Source: Gammaproteobacteria bacterium
GTDB taxonomy: Bacteria; Pseudomonadota; Gammaproteobacteria; Pseudomonadales; Pseudomonadaceae
NCBI GenBank assembly: GCA_903970465.1
Contig: CAJCIO010000010.1
Coordinates: forward strand, 1-54,436
DNA: 54,436 bases
Reading direction: 5' to 3'
Part shown: piece by piece, positions 50,463 to 54,436 of the stretch
How the letters are laid out: each line of letters begins with the position of its first letter
Position numbering within the stretch: the stretch's first letter is position 1
Position numbers and translations under genes: made by a program
Notes under the pieces: model-generated
Seen by the model: only the letters and a program-made list of their open reading frames with translations
Database searches by the model: none
What the model was told of the DNA's origin: nothing

Positions 50463-52127
50463 ATGCCATCTTCCACCCCGTACGACTTTATCGTGGTCGG
50501 CGCCGGGCCTGCAGGGGCTCTGCTCGCCAATCGTCTATCGGCAGACCCCGCAAAGCGGGTGCTCCTGCTCGAAGCCGGAGGCCAGGACAACTACGCCTGG
50601 ATTCACATGCCTGTCGGCTATCTGTTCTGTATCGGTAACCCCCGTACTGACTGGTGTTTCAAGACCGAGGCGCAGCCCGGCCTGCAAGGCCGTGCCCTGA
50701 GTTATCCGAGAGGCAAGGTGCTGGGCGGCTGTTCATCCATCAACGGCATGATCTACATGCGCGGTCAGGCGGCGGACTACGATGGCTGGGCTGCCGAGGG
50801 CAACCGTGGCTGGGGTTGGGAGGATGTGCTGCCGCTGTTCAAGAAAAGCGAAAACCATTATCAGGGCAACTCTGATTTCCACAGCGCCGCCGGTGAGTGG
50901 CGAGTCGAGAACCAGCGGTATCGATGGCCGATTCTCAACTCCTTTCAATTGGCCGCCGAGCAATCGGGCATCGCCAGCATCGACGATTTCAACACGGGCG
51001 ATAACGAAGGCTGCAGTTACTTCCAGGTCAATCAGCGTTCAGGTGTGCGCTGGAACTCCGCCAAAGCTTTCCTGCGGCCCATTCTCAAACGTCCCAACCT
51101 CACCTTGTTGACGGGCGTCGAGGTGACTAAGGTCGTGCTCGAGCAAGGTCGCGCGGTGGCCGTAAGCGCCCGCTGGCAACAAGCGCAGCATCGCTTTGAA
51201 TGCCGCGGCGAGATCATCCTCTGCGCGGGCGCCATTGGCTCGCCCAATATTCTGCAACGCTCCGGCATCGGCCCGCGGCCATTGCTCGAACGCCTGGGCA
51301 TCCCCGTCCAGGTCGAGCGGCCCGCCGTCGGCGGCAACCTGCAGGATCACCTGCAACTGCGGCTGATCTATCAGGTTGACAACGTGCAGACACTCAACCA
51401 GGTTGCCAACAGCCTGTGGGGCAAGCTCGGCATGGGCCTGCGCTATCTCTATGATCGCAGCGGCCCGCTGGCCATGGCGCCAAGCCAGCTGGGCGCCTTC
51501 GTCCGCTCCGGCCCGGAGCAGACCCGGGCAAATCTGGAATACCACGTGCAACCGCTATCGCTGGAGCGCTTTGGTGAACCGTTGCACCGCTTCCCCGCGT
51601 TCACGGCCTCGGTGTGCAACCTGCGGCCGATGAGCCGCGGGTGGGTCGATATCGTCTCGGCCGAAGCGGATCACGCCCCCACCATCGACCCCCGTTACCT
51701 CAGCCACCCGGACGACCTGCGCGTCGCCGCCGATTCCATCCGTCTCACCCGCCGGATCATCAGCGCCCCTGCCCTGGCCCCTTTCAACCCCAAGGAGTAT
51801 CTGCCCGGCCCTGCGTTGCAAAGCGAAGAGCAACTGCACGAGGCGGCAGCGCGAATCGGTACCACGATTTTCCATCCGGTGGGTACCTGCCGCATGGGCA
51901 ACGACGCCGATGCGGTAGTGGACGACCAGTTACGCGTGCGCGGCGTGCAAGGGCTGCGAGTCGCCGACGCTTCTATCATGCCCAGCATCACCTCCGGCAA
52001 CACCTGCTCGCCCACCTTGATGATCGCTGAAAAGGCCGCGCAAATGCTCGCGGCCCAACGCCCCCCTTCCGTTCGGATAGATGCAGGTACGTCCCAGAAA
52101 AGAGAGGCAGCACCCTTGGAAACGTGA
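50463..52127 (+). CDS. GMC-family FAD oxidoreductase (choline / alcohol dehydrogenase-like)
   Basis: A 554-aa flavoenzyme. The N-terminal dinucleotide motif VVGAGPAGALLANRL is present, as are GMC signature 1 (GKVLGGCSSINGMIYMRGQ) and signature 2 (GAIGSPNILQRSGIGP). The C-terminal active-site region HPVGTCRMG ... SGNTCSPTLMIAEKAA contains the conserved His and Asn. The family oxidises choline, aliphatic or aromatic alcohols and polyols; no aldehyde dehydrogenase (betB) is adjacent, so a pure choline pathway is less likely. It lies between two MHS transporters. Confidence 0.92.
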   Translation: MPSSTPYDFIVVGAGPAGALLANRLSADPAKRVLLLEAGGQDNYAWIHMPVGYLFCIGNPRTDWCFKTEAQPGLQGRALSYPRGKVLGGCSSINGMIYMRGQAADYDGWAAEGNRGWGWEDVLPLFKKSENHYQGNSDFHSAAGEWRVENQRYRWPILNSFQLAAEQSGIASIDDFNTGDNEGCSYFQVNQRSGVRWNSAKAFLRPILKRPNLTLLTGVEVTKVVLEQGRAVAVSARWQQAQHRFECRGEIILCAGAIGSPNILQRSGIGPRPLLERLGIPVQVERPAVGGNLQDHLQLRLIYQVDNVQTLNQVANSLWGKLGMGLRYLYDRSGPLAMAPSQLGAFVRSGPEQTRANLEYHVQPLSLERFGEPLHRFPAFTASVCNLRPMSRGWVDIVSAEADHAPTIDPRYLSHPDDLRVAADSIRLTRRIISAPALAPFNPKEYLPGPALQSEEQLHEAAARIGTTIFHPVGTCRMGNDADAVVDDQLRVRGVQGLRVADASIMPSITSGNTCSPTLMIAEKAAQMLAAQRPPSVRIDAGTSQKREAAPLET

Positions 52128-52225
52128 ACACGCGCGCTGTGATTTTGACTCGGGGCCGTTAAGCACCCAGTCGACAGTGGACAACAACAATAAGCACTGT
52201 GCCCTCGGGCCGAAGGAAATCACCT

Positions 52226-53857
52226 ATGTCGGACTACCTCCACAAGAACCCGGCCATGGCCGCACCCGACCCTGCGGCAGCGGGTCGGGAAGAAAGAAAG
52301 ATTATTTTCGCGTCATCCCTTGGGACTGTTTTCGAGTGGTATGACTTTTTTCTCTATGGCGCCTTGGCGGCGATCATCAGCAAGCAGTTCTTTGCCGGGG
52401 TCAACGATACCACTGCGTTCATCTTCGCCTTGATGGCCTTCGCCGCCGGCTTCCTGGTACGCCCTTTCGGCGCGCTGGTGTTCGGACGCTTGGGCGACAT
52501 GATCGGGCGCAAATACACCTTTCTGATGACCATCGTGTTGATGGGCCTGTCGACATTCGCAGTCGGCCTGTTGCCGACTTACGGCACCATCGGGATTGCC
52601 GCGCCGGTCATGCTGGTGTGTTTGCGCATGCTGCAGGGCCTGGCGCTGGGCGGCGAGTATGGCGGCGCTGCCACCTATGTGGCGGAACATGCGCCACCCG
52701 GCAAACGCGGGCATCACACCGGCTGGATTCAATCCACCGCGACCCTGGGTCTGTTGCTCTCGCTGTTGGTCGTGCTGGCTTGCCGCTACCTGACTGGCGA
52801 CCAGTTTGAGGTCTGGGGCTGGCGCCTGCCCTTCCTGTTGTCGGTGGTGTTGCTGGGCATCTCGACCTGGATTCGCATGAGCCTGCACGAGTCACCGTCG
52901 TTCAGCAAAATGAAAGCCGAGGGCAAGACCAGCAAATCACCGATCCGCGAATCGTTCGGCTCGTGGCCCAATCTGAAGATCGTCCTCATCGCGCTGTTCA
53001 GTATCAACGCCGGTCAGGCGGTGACTTTCTACGCCGCGCAGTTCTACGTGCTGTTCTTCCTTACCCAGATCCTCAAGATGGACGCCGCCCAGGCCAACAC
53101 CTTGCTGATCATCAGCGTCGTGATCGGGGCGCCGTTCTTCGTGTTTTTCGGGTGGTTGTCGGATCGCATCGGTCGCAAACCGATTCTGTTGATGGGCCTG
53201 CTGCTGGCGACGGTGTTGTACTTCCCGCTGTTCAAGGCGCTGAGCCATTACGCCAACCCGCAGATCGACGCGGCCAGCCGCCAATCGCCGATTACCGTGA
53301 TGGCTGATCCTGCGACCTGTACCTTCCAGTTCGACCCGGTGGGCAAGGCCAAATTCGACAGCCCTTGCGACAAGGTCAAAACCTTCCTGGTCAAGGCGGG
53401 CCTGCCGTACAGCACCGAGAAAGTCGCCGCAGGTACCAATGTGGCAGTGACCATCGGCGACAAGCGCATCGATGGCTATGACGAGGCAGCCATGCGCGCC
53501 GCAGTGACCACCGCGGGCTATCCCGCCAAGGCTGATGCCAGCCAGGTCAATCAGCCCATGGTGGTGTTGATCATCGTCGCGCTGATCCTGATTGCGACCA
53601 TGACCTACGGGCCACTGGCGGCGGTGATGGTAGAACTGTTTCCGACGCGCATCCGCTACACCTCGATGTCCCTGCCCTACCATATCGGCAACGGCTGGTT
53701 TGGCGGTTTCCTGCCAACGGTGTCGTTCGCCCTGGTGGTGTACACCGGGGATATTTTCTACGGGCTCTGGTATCCGGTCATCGTCACTGCAGTGAGCCTG
53801 GTGGTGAATATTTTCTTCCTCAAGGAGACCAAAGACGTGGACTTGGATAACGCCTGA
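52226..53857 (+). CDS. MHS-type MFS transporter with extra periplasmic-loop domain
   Basis: A 543-aa transporter. ATG 52226 is preceded by AAGGAAA. The core resembles the transporter at 48899 (FEWYDFFLYGALAAI, GDMIGRKYTF, GGEYGGAATYVAEHAPPGKRG). It differs by an insert of about 100 residues (roughly 340-445) after the loop 8-9 motif SDRIGRKP and the next helix, which places it in a periplasmic loop. The insert has two cysteines 17 residues apart that could form a disulfide. The insert's function is unknown. It is 98 nt after the GMC gene. Confidence 0.9.
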   Translation: MSDYLHKNPAMAAPDPAAAGREERKIIFASSLGTVFEWYDFFLYGALAAIISKQFFAGVNDTTAFIFALMAFAAGFLVRPFGALVFGRLGDMIGRKYTFLMTIVLMGLSTFAVGLLPTYGTIGIAAPVMLVCLRMLQGLALGGEYGGAATYVAEHAPPGKRGHHTGWIQSTATLGLLLSLLVVLACRYLTGDQFEVWGWRLPFLLSVVLLGISTWIRMSLHESPSFSKMKAEGKTSKSPIRESFGSWPNLKIVLIALFSINAGQAVTFYAAQFYVLFFLTQILKMDAAQANTLLIISVVIGAPFFVFFGWLSDRIGRKPILLMGLLLATVLYFPLFKALSHYANPQIDAASRQSPITVMADPATCTFQFDPVGKAKFDSPCDKVKTFLVKAGLPYSTEKVAAGTNVAVTIGDKRIDGYDEAAMRAAVTTAGYPAKADASQVNQPMVVLIIVALILIATMTYGPLAAVMVELFPTRIRYTSMSLPYHIGNGWFGGFLPTVSFALVVYTGDIFYGLWYPVIVTAVSLVVNIFFLKETKDVDLDNA

Positions 53858-53876
53858 TAAAAGACTGGCGACAATA

Positions 53877-53910
53877 AAAAAACCGGCCCCTGTCAGGGTG
53901 CCGGTTTTTT
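53877..53910. terminator. Rho-independent terminator after the MHS transporter
   Basis: A stem of A-run plus ACCGGC paired with GCCGGT plus T-run, with an inner CCCT / AGGG stem. The arms end in A and T runs, so it can serve both the upstream transporter and the convergent acyltransferase. The rest of the gap to 54042 is AT-rich with a perfect DnaA box at 54025-54033. Confidence 0.88.
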
Positions 53911-54042
53911 GTTGTGCAAAAAAACTTATGCACGTTTTTCGGTTTTTTAGACCACTCAGAAATAACGTTTTAAATCAGGTGTTTAGATGAAAATAATGAT
54001 TTTTATCAAAAAACTGTTCACAACTTATCCACAGATGGACCG

Positions 54043-54436
54043 CTACACCGTGCTGGTGTTTTCGACCACCTGTGGCACGTCAGGCAGAGAGCCCATTTGT
54101 CGCTGGGTTTCCCGGTTCCAGGCGAAGGCGCGATCGTTCAGCGCGGCGATGGCGCGAGGCCCTGTGCCTTCAGCGTACATCGGCGCGCCGATAACCAATT
54201 CGATGGTGCCGGGGTGCTTGCCCCAGCCTTCGCGCGGCCAGTATTTGCCCGCGTTGTGGGCGATCGGCAGCACCGGCAGTCCGGCATTCACCGCAAGCGC
54301 CGTACCGCTACGGGAGAATTTGCCGATCTGCCCATAGGGCGTGCGCGTGCCTTCGGGGAAGATCAGCACCCACACGCCATCCTTCAGCAGCGGGTCGCCC
54401 TTGGAGGCCACTTGCTTGAGCGCTGCCTTCGGATTG
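54043..54436 (-). CDS. PlsC-type 1-acyl-glycerol-3-phosphate acyltransferase (5' part outside window)
   Basis: The C-terminal part of a lysophosphatidic acid acyltransferase-like protein; the start lies beyond the right edge. The acyltransferase block III motif FPEGTRTPYG is visible (VWVLIFPEGTR), followed by the block IV region VLPIAHNAGKYWP. The active-site HX4D motif would be in the missing part. About 130 codons are present. It probably makes phosphatidic acid for phospholipid synthesis at the inner membrane. Confidence 0.88.
   Translation of the reverse strand, partial: NPKAALKQVASKGDPLLKDGVWVLIFPEGTRTPYGQIGKFSRSGTALAVNAGLPVLPIAHNAGKYWPREGWGKHPGTIELVIGAPMYAEGTGPRAIAALNDRAFAWNRETQRQMGSLPDVPQVVENTSTV

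Noticed and set aside
53989..54007. Fur-box-like sequence (about 14 of 19)
   Set aside because: It sits between two convergent genes with no promoter to control and in very AT-rich DNA, so it is likely a composition effect.

Overview
The window is a chromosomal replication-origin region of a Pseudomonas, most likely from the P. fluorescens complex. The evidence is the classic order atp operon - parB/parA - rsmG/mnmG - mnmE/yidC/yidD/rnpA/rpmH - oriC - dnaA/dnaN/recF/gyrB, Pseudomonas-type parS sites (TGTTCCACGTGGAACA), Pseudomonas REP-like palindromes, and an acdS/acdR pair of the kind known from plant-associated fluorescent pseudomonads. I saw no rRNA, tRNA, CRISPR, transposase or phage gene.

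Layout. From 1 to 8.5 kb, on the minus strand, lie the end of glmU and the complete F1Fo ATP synthase operon (atpIBEFHAGDC). From 8.7 to 12.9 kb are parB, parA, rsmG and mnmG. A 453-bp gap (12921-13373) is AT-rich, full of DnaA-box-like sequences, and looks like a second origin-type element. From 13.4 to 21.0 kb an accessory block separates mnmG from mnmE. It holds an exported MsrA, a methionine-rich MxKDx repeat protein, a divergent two-component system, and a Fur-box-preceded ECF sigma / FecR / TonB-receptor iron uptake cassette. From 21.1 to 25.0 kb are mnmE, yidC, yidD, rnpA and rpmH. The rpmH-dnaA gap (24993-25596) carries the presumed oriC. dnaA, dnaN, recF and gyrB follow on the plus strand to 31.8 kb. 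Housekeeping genes point away from 25.3 kb on both sides, so they are co-directional with bidirectional replication.

To the right of gyrB the DNA is accessory. There is a Cif-type epoxide hydrolase locus (hydrolase + MFS, divergent TetR regulator; 31.9-34.9 kb). Next is a LysR-controlled peptide ABC transporter with two M20 peptidases in one tightly overlapped operon (34.9-44.0 kb). Then come ACC deaminase acdS with its divergent Lrp-type regulator acdR, a 150-aa unknown gene, and a second Lrp-type regulator very like AcdR (44.2-47.1 kb). After these are a medium-chain dehydrogenase and a third Lrp regulator with a parS site between them, and a transporter / GMC oxidoreductase / transporter run (48.9-53.9 kb). 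The window ends inside a PlsC-type acyltransferase.

Most interesting points: (1) perfect 9-mer DnaA boxes TTATCCACA are strongly over-represented (25 counted by eye; 20 lie between 9.8 and 26.9 kb, mostly inside unrelated coding genes). (2) A periplasmic methionine-sink protein is paired with an exported MsrA and a two-component system, suggesting a periplasmic oxidant-scavenging module. (3) A Cif locus with two matching operator palindromes but no morB-like gene. (4) Two parS sites encode the same peptide in the same frame of recF.
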